A stretch of DNA of 64,000 nt from Candidatus Acidiferrales bacterium (GCA_035934015.1 DASYYH010000016.1:372001-436000); one strand, 5' to 3'. Counted from the stretch's first letter, positions 28,265 to 37,471 are shown. Numbers and translations: made by a program. Notes: generated by a model from the letters alone, not told the origin.

Positions 28265-28825
28265 ATGCGCGTCATTGCCGGCAAATTCAAAAGCCGCAGA
28301 TTGCACCCACCGCGCGGGATAGCGCTGCGGCCCACGAGCGATCGCTTGCGCGAAACGCTATTTAACATCCTGGGGCCAACCGTGGAAGGCTCGCTCTTCG
28401 TCGATGTCTTCGCTGGGACTGGAGCTGTAGGTATCGAAGCCATCAGTCGTGGCGCCGAGCAGGTGATTTTCATCGAAAAAAATACAAGTGCAGCGGAATT
28501 GATTCGCGAAAATCTGAAATCGCTGCGAATCGTCGGAGGGGTTGCGGTGCTTCCTTTCGAAGTCATTCGAGGGCTAAAGCAACTGGCAGCTCAGAGGATT
28601 CTCGCAGACCTCATATTCCTTGACCCGCCCTATGCGCAGCCTGCGGATTATCTTCACGTGCTGGAGTTCATCTCCGAGTCACATCTCCTCGCGCCCGGCG
28701 GACTTCTTATCGCCGAGCATGCGCGCAAGATGGAGCTGCCAGAAAAGCTAGAAAAATTAGAACGCTCGCGCCTCGTTGAACAGGGTGATTCTGCTTTGAG
28801 TTTCTACCACATGACGGTTGGATGA
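28265..28825 (+). CDS. rsmD: 16S rRNA (guanine(966)-N(2))-methyltransferase RsmD
   Basis: This 186-residue SAM-dependent enzyme methylates G966 of 16S rRNA. It has the conserved start MRVIAGKFKSRRLHPPRG, the RPTSDRLRETLFNILG segment, motif I VDVFAGTGAVGIEAISRGA, and the catalytic LDPPYAQP (D-P-P-Y). It follows recG by 3 bp. Its last codons overlap by 22 bp the 3' end of a convergent small membrane-protein gene. Confidence 0.95.
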   Translation: MRVIAGKFKSRRLHPPRGIALRPTSDRLRETLFNILGPTVEGSLFVDVFAGTGAVGIEAISRGAEQVIFIEKNTSAAELIRENLKSLRIVGGVAVLPFEVIRGLKQLAAQRILADLIFLDPPYAQPADYLHVLEFISESHLLAPGGLLIAEHARKMELPEKLEKLERSRLVEQGDSALSFYHMTVG

Positions 28826-29046
28826 ATTCCAGTCAAGCTAAAAATATGGGCCTGATCTTTTTGGCCAAAACGAATCTCCTTTTCGTCCGAATACGTCAAT
28901 ATCCGCAAGCAAGAATACGCAACTGCTTCTGAAATGATCCAAAGCGAAAATCCTAGCAGTGAGAGGAGTCGCGGTGTAAGAAGGAATGCAAGGATTGCAA
29001 CGACCATCACAAATTTCACGATCCCGAGAAGAATCTTCCTCGTCAT
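28804..29046 (-). CDS. Small membrane protein of unknown function
   Basis: This 80-residue frame encodes two closely spaced hydrophobic helices (ILLGIVKFVMVVAILAFLL, LLGFSLWIISEAVAYSCLRIL) and a polar C-terminal tail with KEIRFGQKDQAHIF. It converges on rsmD and overlaps it by 22 bp. The membrane-protein-like composition is unlike a random antisense frame, but no family is recognised and the ribosome binding site is weak. Confidence 0.45.
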   Translation of the reverse strand: MTRKILLGIVKFVMVVAILAFLLTPRLLSLLGFSLWIISEAVAYSCLRILTYSDEKEIRFGQKDQAHIFSLTGIHPTVMW

Positions 29047-29101
29047 TGCGAAACTCTCCCCAGTCTAGTAAGTGCTGACGACCACCGCGTCTCTCTAATC
29101 T

Positions 29102-30235
29102 TTACGTAGAGAGAATATTAATCAGCCTAGCAACGTCTTGTTCGGTGTTGTAAATGTGAGGTGAAACGCGCAGCGCATTTTCACGCAAGCTGACGACTAC
29201 ATGCGCCGCCTGCAATTTTGCGAAGAGATCTCGCGTTCGTTCCAGCCGCCGCGCAGCCAAACAAACGTAAGACCCACGCCTCTCCTCGGCATTCGGACTC
29301 GTCAGAACGCATGTGTCGCGCGGCAGGCGCTCGATAAGTTGTGCCACCAGGCGCTGGTTGTGTTCCGCGATCTTCTGCGCTCCGATTCTCTCGATGAGTT
29401 CAAGCGATGCCTGCATCGCAGACAGGTTCGTGAAACTTGCTGTCTCTGGCGCATCCCATCGTCGCACTCCTTCTGTCGGCTTCACATTGTCGAGCGGAAG
29501 CGAATGGAAATTCCGCGCGCCCTCAATGGCCATCCAGTAAAAGGGCGCCGGCTGGAGTTTTTTCATCGCTTCACGGCGCGCCCAAAAAAAACCGGTTCCA
29601 TAGGGGCTGAGCAGCCACTTGTAGCCAGAGCTGACTGCAAAATCCGCGCCCAACTCGGGTAAATTCAACGGAATCGCGCAAGCACATTGGCTCAAGTCAA
29701 GCAGCAGTGCCACTCCCGCTTTCCGGCAAGCTTCGGCGAGCGGCGCGACATCAATTCGCGAACCATTGTCAAAGCGCACCAGGCTTACGGACACCATGCG
29801 CGTTCGCGGGGTGAACTGTTCGATATAGTCCGCGGCGCCGAGAAAACGCTCGCGCGGAGCAATCACTCGGACGCGAGCGCGTCTGGCGTGCTCAAGCGGC
29901 ATAAAAGTCGAAAAATGCGCCGGGAACTCACCCTGTCCGATCAGCACTTCATCATCTGGCTTCCAGTCGAAGTTTGCCGCGACTGCCGCCATGCCGTTGC
30001 TGGCCCCTGTCGTAATTGCGAACTCTTCCGGTTCGCCGCCGAGCAGTTTTGCCAGCAAATTCCGCACGCGATCCGGCAAATCGAAATACGCACCATCCGG
30101 TATGCGGTGTGGCAGCTTCTTCCATTCCAGCGAAAGCTGTGCCGCGCGCGCGGAAACGAGAGGCAAAGGCCCTTGTCCCGCGCAGTTCAGGTACGTCACT
30201 CCATCAAACTCAGCAAATTCCGAGCGATAGTCCAA
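29102..30235 (-). CDS. PLP-dependent aminotransferase, class V
   Basis: This 377-residue fold-type I enzyme resembles cysteine desulfurase/isopenicillin-epimerase-like class V aminotransferases. Visible features are the N-terminal YLNCAGQGPLPLVSARA, the phosphate-binding TTGASNGMAAVAANF, LLDLSQCACAIP (the aspartate/His-Gln region that stacks on the PLP ring), and the Schiff-base lysine in SSGYKWLLSPYGTGFFW. The cysteine loop of true NifS/IscS is not evident, so sulfur transfer is not implied; substrate unknown. The start is a TTG at 30235 with GGGAGA upstream. Confidence 0.87.
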   Translation of the reverse strand: MDYRSEFAEFDGVTYLNCAGQGPLPLVSARAAQLSLEWKKLPHRIPDGAYFDLPDRVRNLLAKLLGGEPEEFAITTGASNGMAAVAANFDWKPDDEVLIGQGEFPAHFSTFMPLEHARRARVRVIAPRERFLGAADYIEQFTPRTRMVSVSLVRFDNGSRIDVAPLAEACRKAGVALLLDLSQCACAIPLNLPELGADFAVSSGYKWLLSPYGTGFFWARREAMKKLQPAPFYWMAIEGARNFHSLPLDNVKPTEGVRRWDAPETASFTNLSAMQASLELIERIGAQKIAEHNQRLVAQLIERLPRDTCVLTSPNAEERRGSYVCLAARRLERTRDLFAKLQAAHVVVSLRENALRVSPHIYNTEQDVARLINILST

Positions 30236-30269
30236 TTGGTCTCCCGAAGCGTCGCCGCGCTCAATGCTT

Positions 30270-30956
30270 CTAAAAATGTCCTCGCAATTCTCGGAAACTC
30301 GCGACCAGAATCAGTTTGCCAGCCCCGCTCTCTAATTCCGAATGCTCAAGCACCCAGGTGGCATGGTGCGGAATGAAAACGGCGTTCAGCCCTGCGCGCA
30401 GCGCGGGATTGATATCGCTGCGCGGGCTATTGCCCACCATCCAGCCATTCGATTTCACGATCTTGAATTGATGCACCACTTGCTCATACGTCGCATGATC
30501 CTTTTCCGAGACGATTTCAACAGCATCAAAGTACCGTGCTAGCCCCGAGCGTTCGACTTTTGCCGCTTGCTCCGCCGCTTCGCCCTTCGTCAAAAGAATA
30601 AGGCGATGACGCCCACTCAGATAAGCAAGCGTCTCCGGAACACCATCGAGGATTTGCGGGGGCGTGCGTTCAAGCTCGGCGGCCATTTTTTCGATTTCCT
30701 GGACGAATTCCCTGCGCGCCATGCCGCCGGCGAGTTTGAAATACGTGTCTTCCAGTGAACGGCGAAAACTCTTCACGCCATACCCATGCTGCAAAATATT
30801 GCGGCGCTCGGTCTCGTTGAGAATGCGCCGGCAATATTCGGCGCTAAAACCCAAATGAGCCAGGCCAGAAAGAAAACGGCCGATCGTTTGCTCGAAGAAG
30901 ATGTTGTTCTCCCAGAGCGTGTCGTCCGCGTCGATTAAAATTGTTTGCCGACCCAT
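30270..30956 (-). CDS. HAD-superfamily hydrolase
   Basis: This 228-residue phosphatase-like protein begins MGRQTILIDADDTLWENNIF, containing HAD motif I DxDDT (nucleophile Asp9, acid Asp11). An alpha-helical cap follows; motif II is in LILLTKGEA (Thr), the lysine of motif III in KIVKSNGWMVGNSPRSDINPAL, which also provides the motif IV acidic residue (D). The start at ATG 30956 directly precedes motif I as in the family; the longer open frame upstream overlaps another gene. The exact substrate is unknown; phosphoglycolate-type and 5'-nucleotidase-like HADs look similar. Confidence 0.88.
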   Translation of the reverse strand: MGRQTILIDADDTLWENNIFFEQTIGRFLSGLAHLGFSAEYCRRILNETERRNILQHGYGVKSFRRSLEDTYFKLAGGMARREFVQEIEKMAAELERTPPQILDGVPETLAYLSGRHRLILLTKGEAAEQAAKVERSGLARYFDAVEIVSEKDHATYEQVVHQFKIVKSNGWMVGNSPRSDINPALRAGLNAVFIPHHATWVLEHSELESGAGKLILVASFRELRGHF

Positions 30957-31074
30957 TTTCGAATTCTTTCGCTCAAACTGTCCGCTTCTCGAAAGCTGTT
31001 CGCGTCCGCCGAACGTCACGCCGTTCGCAAGCAAGCACAGATTGGCTATTCTAATTTGAATCTTGTGCCCAAGT

Positions 31075-31302
31075 TCAGGATGCTTTGCGCACGCCGGCAG
31101 CAAGCTGTTCCAGAATCCCCTTCGCAAGCGTCTGCATTTCGCCGAATTGCGTCAGGTACTCTTGAAAATCTCGATTGAGCTCCAGCGCCTTGGAAGCATC
31201 CAGTCTCGTGCGCAGGATCATATCGCGCAGGTGAACCGGGTGAGGCAGAATTGCGTCGTCACGCAACTCTTCGAGCGCCGTCTCCGCGTTGTAATGATAC
31301 AT
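31075..31302 (-). CDS. Small helical protein of unknown function
   Basis: This 75-residue protein has an excellent ribosome binding site (AGGAGGGGAT just before ATG), which argues that it is a real gene. It begins MYHYNAETALEELRDDAILP and is predicted entirely helical and soluble (LDASKALELNRDFQEYLTQFGEMQTLAKGILEQL). No family is recognised. It lies between a PilZ gene and a HAD gene on the same strand, 43 bp from the PilZ stop, and may be cotranscribed with them. Confidence 0.65.
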   Translation of the reverse strand: MYHYNAETALEELRDDAILPHPVHLRDMILRTRLDASKALELNRDFQEYLTQFGEMQTLAKGILEQLAAGVRKAS

Positions 31303-31345
31303 ATCCCCTCCTTTGGCAGGAATATTCTAACCTGACGGAGGGCAA

Positions 31346-31675
31346 TCAAGCAGCGGCAGGGAGGAATTCGTAGCGGTCAATTTGCGCCGCGACTCCGCGT
31401 CCATCTTCGCGTTCTTCAACGCGAACGATATTGCCAAAACAGCGAATCCGCACATCGCCTGCGAGAGTAATTTGTTGAGGAAGTGTCAAGACCAGTTCCA
31501 CGCTCGTGCCTTGCTCCACAGGCGTATCCATCAGGAAATAAACACCGCGGAAACTGACGTCGCGTGTATGGGCCGTCTTTTCCTCGGTGTCGCTGTTATT
31601 GGCAAATCGAACCTGCAGGGGAAGCGACATCGTGAAGCGACGGGCGGTTCGGCGGTCCGTTGACTCAGAAGCCAT
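31346..31675 (-). CDS. PilZ-domain protein (possible c-di-GMP receptor)
   Basis: This 109-residue single-domain protein has the PilZ signature: RRTARRFTMSLPLQVRF (the RxxxR c-di-GMP-binding arginines) and TRDVSFRGVYFLMD, which matches the D/NxSxxG motif. The remaining strands (VELVLTLP, RIRCFGNIVRVEER, GVAAQIDRYEFL) complete the beta barrel. PilZ domains bind cyclic di-GMP and regulate partners in motility, exopolysaccharide or transcription; no partner is evident here. The small gene downstream at 31075-31302 lies 43 bp away. Confidence 0.88.
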   Translation of the reverse strand: MASESTDRRTARRFTMSLPLQVRFANNSDTEEKTAHTRDVSFRGVYFLMDTPVEQGTSVELVLTLPQQITLAGDVRIRCFGNIVRVEEREDGRGVAAQIDRYEFLPAAA

Positions 31676-31833
31676 GATTTCTCCCCCGAAAAGTTGTCCC
31701 GAATTGTCCTTACCCTAGCACCATGGGCATGTACGCGCAATTATTTTCCCTCGCATTCGCATGGGAATTCCAAGTGGCAGTACTATCCGCGATTTGGCGA
31801 AAATTCGCCAATCCGTTACACTGGCCAATTCGC

Positions 31834-32490
31834 ATGGCGGAATCGTTTCACAGAACTTTCTTTTTGAGAGGCCCGGCCGGACGCATCGAAGCAATGCTCT
31901 GGACGGCCGCCATCGCCGATCCGCGCCGCGTTGCTGTCGTCTGCCATCCGCATCCTCTTTTTGGCGGCACGATGCACAATAAGGTCGTCTTCCAGATTGC
32001 GAAATCCCTTCACGCACTCAACGTTCCCGTCCTGCGCTTCAATTTTCGAGGCGCAGGACTGAGCGAAGGCGCTCACGATAAAGGCCACGGCGAAACTGGG
32101 GACGTTCGCGCGGCTCTGGATTATCTTGCGAACGAATTCCCGGAAAAACCAATCCTTCTGGCCGGTTTTAGCTTTGGTTCGTACGTTGGGTTGCGCGTCG
32201 GTTGTGAGGATCCTCGCGTCACGGAGCTCGTCGGCGCTGGAATTCCTGTGAATGACTCGGATCTGTCATATCTGGCACAATGCGCCAAGCCGAAACTCTT
32301 CTTGCAAAGCGCTCACGATCAATTCGGGTCACGCGAGCGCACTGAGGCGCTATTTGCCACGCTGACCGAACCAAAGAATCTCGTTTTCATTGACGCACCG
32401 GACCATTTTTTCGCGGGCAGGTTACCTCAGATGGGCGCGGAACTGGAGAAATGGCTTAAGGGCCGGGATTCCTTCGATTCGCGACGGTGA
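31834..32490 (+). CDS. Alpha/beta hydrolase
   Basis: This 218-residue hydrolase has the nucleophile elbow GFSFGS (GxSxG, Ser nucleophile), the oxyanion region VVCHPHPLFGGTMHNKVV, and likely catalytic Asp (AHDQFGS) and His (DAPDHFF) near the end. It belongs to the COG2945-like dienelactone-hydrolase/esterase group by the HPHPxxGG motif. The start is ATG 31834 (MAESFHRTFFLRGPAG); the frame is open further upstream but reads into the promoter region. It converges on the aldo/keto reductase gene 8 bp away. The physiological ester is unknown. Confidence 0.85.
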   Translation: MAESFHRTFFLRGPAGRIEAMLWTAAIADPRRVAVVCHPHPLFGGTMHNKVVFQIAKSLHALNVPVLRFNFRGAGLSEGAHDKGHGETGDVRAALDYLANEFPEKPILLAGFSFGSYVGLRVGCEDPRVTELVGAGIPVNDSDLSYLAQCAKPKLFLQSAHDQFGSRERTEALFATLTEPKNLVFIDAPDHFFAGRLPQMGAELEKWLKGRDSFDSRR

Positions 32491-32498
32491 AATTGGAG

Positions 32499-33632
32499 TT
32501 AGCGCGCCGCAGCGAACATTCTCCGAAACTGCTCCTGCGGCACTGGCGGAATGCCAGCTATCTTCAAATTCGCGCGAACGTGATCCAGTCGTTTCATCCC
32601 CACGAGCCCGGCTGTAATTCCTGGTGCGGAACGCACGAATTGCAACGCGCAATCCAGATCGTTGCGCAGCCCCAGCGTTGCGTGAATGACCTCAGAAACT
32701 TTGCCTGCAAGATGGGTCTGCAGCAGTGAGGCACTTGCAATCAGCGCGACACCCAGCTCGCGCGCGGCTTGCACCATCGAAAGCGTTTTGCCACCGACAT
32801 TCTGATTGGGCCGCATCAACGCTTCCGGCATCGCTAAGTTGAATGGTAACTGCACAAAGCGGAAATGGTGGTCGTTGCCTCCCGCTTGCCGCGCAATCCC
32901 TGCCATCTGCTCCAAGGACAGATAATCCTGTGAGCGAGGGTCATTCCGAAAAGCGTTCCATGTCGCGATGCCATACGCACGAATTTTCCCCGCGGCAGCC
33001 GCGGCTTCAAAAGTCTGAAATGCAGCCAGTATGCGCCTATTGAATTCATCGCGAGGAACCTCGCCGAGCTGCGTTTCCGGATTGTGCAAATAGAAAATGT
33101 CGATGCAAGAGACGCCCATATTGCGCTGGCTGCGCTCCAATTGACTCTCCAGATAGCGGGGTGTCATGCAGTGACACCCTGCTGCGATATCTTCGACGGC
33201 AAAAATGCCCCTCGAAATAAATTCGCGATAAAAGTAATCATTAGCGTCTGCTGGCATGTCGCCATCGGGTGTCAAGAAGCCGGCCTTCGTGCATAGGATC
33301 AACTCTTCTCGCGCGAAATCACGGGAAAAAAGCGCGGCGAGCGCAGCGCCCACCGAACGTTCGCTGCGCTGCAACCGATAATTTATCGCCGAGTCGATCA
33401 GATTGACGCCTCCCCTGACAGCGGCGCGAATGGCCTCCGTATAAGCGTTGTCCGTGGCAGCATCCGGTTCACCCAAATATGTTCCGATACCAATCGAGGA
33501 AACCAACAGGCCATGACGTTCGCGAAAATGCCCAGGAGCTGTGCGCCCTTCAAATCGAGCCGCGAACTTTCGAGATCCTTCGAAAGTGGCGAAGCCGGGT
33601 TTGAGCGTGGAAGGAGAGGTCATTTTGTGCAA
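32499..33632 (-). CDS. Aldo/keto reductase
   Basis: This 377-residue protein is an NADPH-dependent oxidoreductase of the AKR fold. The catalytic region is visible as NLIDSAINYRLQRSERSVGAAL (Asp and Tyr of the tetrad) and LILCTKAGFLTP (Lys), and DIFYLHNPETQLGE gives the next conserved strand. The His usually found after the fifth strand corresponds to the LHNPE segment. It is longer than the 320-residue average because of a leader and an insertion between strands. A lysine/arginine pattern for NADPH is in the C-terminal VGMKRLDHVRANL. Substrate unknown. Confidence 0.88.
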   Translation of the reverse strand: MHKMTSPSTLKPGFATFEGSRKFAARFEGRTAPGHFRERHGLLVSSIGIGTYLGEPDAATDNAYTEAIRAAVRGGVNLIDSAINYRLQRSERSVGAALAALFSRDFAREELILCTKAGFLTPDGDMPADANDYFYREFISRGIFAVEDIAAGCHCMTPRYLESQLERSQRNMGVSCIDIFYLHNPETQLGEVPRDEFNRRILAAFQTFEAAAAAGKIRAYGIATWNAFRNDPRSQDYLSLEQMAGIARQAGGNDHHFRFVQLPFNLAMPEALMRPNQNVGGKTLSMVQAARELGVALIASASLLQTHLAGKVSEVIHATLGLRNDLDCALQFVRSAPGITAGLVGMKRLDHVRANLKIAGIPPVPQEQFRRMFAAAR

Positions 33633-33670
33633 GCAGCCAATGTCAATCGGCCAAACGGGCGCTGAGTATA

Positions 33671-35074
33671 TCAGACCTGCTTCGAGGTCACGCGCGAGTT
33701 CTTTGCCAGCTGCACTGGCTGGACCTCCAGGGCGCGGCTCGTCATGTTGCCTGGCGGCTCCCCGCCCGCCGTTGCTTGCGCTAGAATCAACTCTCGCGCT
33801 TCAACTCGCAGTTGCGGCAATTTCCGCGAAAACAAGAAGGCGCCCGCCAGTGCACCGAGCCCGCCAAGGGCAACCGTCCACTGCGCGCCGATACGATCCG
33901 CTATCGCTCCCGCAAGAAACGAGCCCACCGGAGCCATGCCCATGAACATCATCGAATACACGGCCATGGTGCGGCCGCGTAGCCGGTTCGGGACCATTGC
34001 CTGAATCAGCGTGTTCGACGACGCCATCTGCACCATCATCGAAAACCCGGCTGGAACCAGCAAAACGATCGAAACAATACGCCAATGCGAAAACGAAAAG
34101 AGTATCAGCGCCAATCCGAATCCCGCGCACGAGTTCGCTACCCAATGACTAAGCCCTTTGAGTCCGGTTCTCGATGCCAGCACCAGCGCTCCGGTCAGTG
34201 CACCGATTCCAGTCGCGCCCATCAGTTCGCCCAGCGTCTGAGCATTTCCGTGGAGAATTTTCGCAGCGAACACAGGCATCAAAACCGAATAGGGCATGGC
34301 CACCAGACTCACGAGACCCAAAAGAAGCAGTAGTGCCCAAATTGGCGCCGTACGATGCACAAACCGAAACCCTTCCGCGATGTGGTCGATCGCCGAGGTC
34401 AGGTGTTCCTCAATGGTCTTTGGCTCCATGCGCATCATCAGCAGACCCGCAATCACAGCGATGTAACTCACCGAATTTGCAAAAAAGCACCAGCCCTCTC
34501 CGATGTAAGCCACTAGAACACCCGCGATCGCGGGACCAATTACGCGCGCTCCGTTGAACATCGACGAATTCAAAGCAATCGCGTTCATCAAATCTTCCCG
34601 GCCAACCATCTCGACGAGAAATGCCTGCCTCGTGGGAATATCAAACGCATTGACCACACCCATCAGCGCCGCCAGGGCCGCCACTTCCCAGACCTTGACG
34701 CGTCCGCTCAGCGTCAACGCCGCAAGAATCCCAGCGAGAATCATCGAGGCCGTTTGCGTCGCAACCACGACTTTGCGCCGATCGAACCGGTCAGCAACCA
34801 TTCCACCGAGCGGCGCGAGTAAGAACACAGGAATTTGCCCGGCGAAAGCCACCGTGCCCAGCATTAGCGACGAACCGGTCAACCTGTAGACGAGCCACGC
34901 TTCGGCGATTGTGTCCATCCATGTGCCGATGAGCGAGATGAGTTGACCACCGAAGAAGAGCTGGAAATTGCGGTAGCGCAGCGCACGAAACATCACTGCA
35001 CCGCGGGAAGGACGGCGTCCTCCGCCGTTCCCGATGGCGCCTTCTGTTACAACTGATGGACCGTCCTCAGGCAT
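33671..35074 (-). CDS. MFS transporter, enterobactin-exporter-like (MFS_3)
   Basis: This 467-residue transporter begins with a short soluble leader (MPEDGPSVVTEGAIGNGGG) and then the typical N-terminal MFRALRYRNFQLFFGGQLISLIGTWMDTIAEAWLVYRLTGSS, which resembles EntS and other MFS_3 exporters. About 12 hydrophobic helices follow, with the motif GGMVADRFDRRKVVV between helices 2 and 3. I start at the ATG at 35074, 8 bp from the upstream gene's stop; an in-frame ATG nearer the first helix (MFRALRY) is also possible. MFS_3 proteins export siderophores or small hydrophobic compounds; no siderophore cluster is nearby. Confidence 0.87.
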   Translation of the reverse strand: MPEDGPSVVTEGAIGNGGGRRPSRGAVMFRALRYRNFQLFFGGQLISLIGTWMDTIAEAWLVYRLTGSSLMLGTVAFAGQIPVFLLAPLGGMVADRFDRRKVVVATQTASMILAGILAALTLSGRVKVWEVAALAALMGVVNAFDIPTRQAFLVEMVGREDLMNAIALNSSMFNGARVIGPAIAGVLVAYIGEGWCFFANSVSYIAVIAGLLMMRMEPKTIEEHLTSAIDHIAEGFRFVHRTAPIWALLLLLGLVSLVAMPYSVLMPVFAAKILHGNAQTLGELMGATGIGALTGALVLASRTGLKGLSHWVANSCAGFGLALILFSFSHWRIVSIVLLVPAGFSMMVQMASSNTLIQAMVPNRLRGRTMAVYSMMFMGMAPVGSFLAGAIADRIGAQWTVALGGLGALAGAFLFSRKLPQLRVEARELILAQATAGGEPPGNMTSRALEVQPVQLAKNSRVTSKQV

Positions 35075-35082
35075 TTCCTCTT

Positions 35083-36276
35083 CTATGCAGACTCTTCTGC
35101 GGCCAGCACGCGAGCGCACGCGCGGAGGATTTTTCGATAGGGCCACTCCGCGTCACGAAACAGAATTTCGCCAGCTCGCGGCTTGGAATAGAACCAGCGT
35201 GCCAGAAGTGAGAGGTGTTCTTCGCGCTCAGTTGCGGATTCCGCATTGCGTTCAGCAATTTTACCCTGACCGCCGTCGTCGTGCGCAACCTTCTCCGACT
35301 CCAATTTCTTGAAGTGCTGCCGGATGATTTCCTCCACGGAACGCGGCTCGCTCGAAAGATCGCCGAAACAAAAAAATAATGGCTCAGCAATAAGACCGTT
35401 CAATACTGTGAAAATGCCGACTGTTTGCTCCTGCGCGGCGCGCTGCAATACCACGGCGTTCACCGCATCGATTCGCCGCACGACTTCCGGCAGCCCGCGC
35501 AGCACATCGGTAACTTTCTCCAGTTTTTTGTGCAACCCGGCCGCCCGTTCGAAGTCCATCGCTTCGCTCGCAGCCTCCCGTTCGTGTTCGATCCCACCCA
35601 CTAGAGAGGAGCCTTGCGATTCCAGTGTCTCCACCGCGCGACGCACCTCCGCGTCATATTCTTCCTTCGTGCAACCTGCAAAACACGGAGCCAGGCACAT
35701 TTTCATCTCGGAATAGATGCATCCAGGAAAATGCGGGTCGCAGCGGATTTTGATCTGGCAGCGCCGAACCTTGAATAAATCCAAAAAATGATTCGCAAAC
35801 GATTCCGCGGCCCTACGCGAAGAGAACGGTCCAAAATAATATCCGCCGTCGTCCAAAATTCTCCGTGTGACGTAGCAACGCGGATAAGAATTTCGCAGAT
35901 TCACTTTCAATAGTGCTGGGGGGCGTAAATGCAAAAAGCTCCGATAGCGTGCGCGGAAATTGGCGCGCGCATGTTCGTACAGAGCCAACGCTTGCTCGAA
36001 TCGTGAACCCGTCACGCGATAACGAAACGCCTTAGCCACTTCGCGCAAACTGAGGCGTTTCGTCGCGGTATCCGGCTGGCGAAGCAGCCTCTCGGCCGCA
36101 CGGCGCAAATCGGCAGTGCGTGCCAGATAGGGCTTCGCCTTCGTTCCCTCTCCAATCGAACGATTTTCGATCAGAAAGATTCCAGAATGGGACGGAATCG
36201 CAGAAAAAAATTGCTCCTCGCGGGCGGGATCAAATTCGAGTTTTGCGTCGAACGCCAGCACAGAGCAAGGATACAC
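35083..36276 (-). CDS. Stand-alone UvrC-like protein with degenerate GIY-YIG site
   Basis: This 397-residue protein matches the N-terminal half of UvrC: a GIY-YIG-like region (residues about 30-75), the Cys-rich middle segment GYYFGPFSSRRAAESFANHFLDLFKVRRC..KIRCDPHFPGCIYSEMKMCLAPC, and a UvrB-binding UVR motif (EAMDFERAAGLHKKLEKVT). The UvrC endonuclease (RNase H-like) and helix-hairpin-helix domains are absent. In the GIY-YIG region the first triad reads GIF and the second reads YLA (PYLARTADLRR), so the catalytic Tyr and the conserved Gly are changed; activity is doubtful. It resembles Cho but with a degraded nuclease site. The start used is a GTG at 36276. Confidence 0.82.
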   Translation of the reverse strand: MYPCSVLAFDAKLEFDPAREEQFFSAIPSHSGIFLIENRSIGEGTKAKPYLARTADLRRAAERLLRQPDTATKRLSLREVAKAFRYRVTGSRFEQALALYEHARANFRARYRSFLHLRPPALLKVNLRNSYPRCYVTRRILDDGGYYFGPFSSRRAAESFANHFLDLFKVRRCQIKIRCDPHFPGCIYSEMKMCLAPCFAGCTKEEYDAEVRRAVETLESQGSSLVGGIEHEREAASEAMDFERAAGLHKKLEKVTDVLRGLPEVVRRIDAVNAVVLQRAAQEQTVGIFTVLNGLIAEPLFFCFGDLSSEPRSVEEIIRQHFKKLESEKVAHDDGGQGKIAERNAESATEREEHLSLLARWFYSKPRAGEILFRDAEWPYRKILRACARVLAAEESA

Positions 36277-36325
36277 GAACTCAAGCGGCCGAGAATTGTT
36301 CAGTTCGAGTCTCTAGGGAAGGTGG

Positions 36326-37471
36326 CTAATACGATTTCAAGACCCACGCGGCAATCACCAGGCGCTGGATTTCGCTCGTGCCCTCATAAATTTCCGTGAT
36401 GCGTGCGTCGCGATAGGAGCGTTCGACCGGATACTCACGGCTATAGCCGTTGCCGCCATGAATCTGAATCGCCCTGTGTGCCACGCGCGTGGCCATCTCC
36501 GAAGCGAAAAGTTTCGCGATGGCAGCTTCCATCGAAAATCGGGAGTCGCTGTCTTGTTTCCAGGCAGCTTTGCGCACGAGCAACCGCGCGGCATCAATTT
36601 CTGTAGCCATGTCAGCGAGCATGAACTGAATCGCCTGGAACCCAGATATGGCGTGGCCGAAAGCCTGTCTCTCCTGCGCGTAGGCCAGGGCGGCTTCAAA
36701 CGCTCCCTGCGCGATTCCCGTGGCCTGTGCAGCGATCCCGATGCGGCCGCCATCGAGCGTCGAGAGCGCCACCCTGTAGCCTTCGCCTTCCTCGCCAATG
36801 CGATTCGCCGCCGGCACTTCGCAATCCGTAAAGGAAAGCTCGCAACACGCTGTCGCGTTGATGCCCAGTTTTTTTTCTTCCTTGCCCACCGCGAACCCCG
36901 GCGTCCCTTTTTCAATCACGAGCGCGGTGATCCCCTTTTCGCCCCTCTCTGGGTGTGTATTTGTGTAGACAATCGCAGCGTCCGCTGCCCCGCCATTAGT
37001 GATCCAAGCCTTTGTCCCGTTGACGACATACTTGTCGCCCTTCAGAGTCGCCTTCGTGCGAAGCGCAGCAGCATTCGATCCCGCGTGCGGCTCGGTCAAC
37101 GCATAGCAACCGATTTTTTCTCCCCGCGCATACGGCATCAGCAATCGTATCTTCTGCTCCTCAGTTCCAAACCGGTAAATCGGATCGCAATAGAGCGAAT
37201 TCTGTACAGAGAGAATCACTCCCGTGGAAGCGCAGACACGCGAGATTTCCTCAATGACGATGCTGTAGCTGAGATGATCCATTCCCGCGCCGCCGTATTG
37301 CTCGGGAAACGCAACTGCCGTCAGTCCAAGCTCTGCCGCTTTGCGAAACGTCTCACGCGGGAAATGCCCCGTTTCGTCCAGATCTCTCGCCAGAGGCTTC
37401 ACTTCCGATTCTGCAAAGTCATGCACAGTTCGTTGCAGCAGTTTCTGCTCTTCCGTAAGCCCTAGATCCAA
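36326..37471 (-). CDS. Acyl-CoA dehydrogenase
   Basis: This 381-residue FAD enzyme oxidises acyl-CoA to trans-2-enoyl-CoA. Features are the N-terminal helical domain (MDLGLTEEQKLLQRTVHDFA), the FAD signature CYALTEPHAGSNAAALRTKA, the beta domain with YVVNGTKAWITNG, and the C-terminal domain with GFQAIQFMLADMATEI and the catalytic-base region YEGTSEIQRLVIA (Glu in the short/branched-chain position). The start is a TTG at 37471 with AAAGGGGG upstream. It is most like short-chain/butyryl-CoA dehydrogenases. No beta-oxidation or electron-transfer flavoprotein genes are adjacent. Confidence 0.92.
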   Translation of the reverse strand: MDLGLTEEQKLLQRTVHDFAESEVKPLARDLDETGHFPRETFRKAAELGLTAVAFPEQYGGAGMDHLSYSIVIEEISRVCASTGVILSVQNSLYCDPIYRFGTEEQKIRLLMPYARGEKIGCYALTEPHAGSNAAALRTKATLKGDKYVVNGTKAWITNGGAADAAIVYTNTHPERGEKGITALVIEKGTPGFAVGKEEKKLGINATACCELSFTDCEVPAANRIGEEGEGYRVALSTLDGGRIGIAAQATGIAQGAFEAALAYAQERQAFGHAISGFQAIQFMLADMATEIDAARLLVRKAAWKQDSDSRFSMEAAIAKLFASEMATRVAHRAIQIHGGNGYSREYPVERSYRDARITEIYEGTSEIQRLVIAAWVLKSY

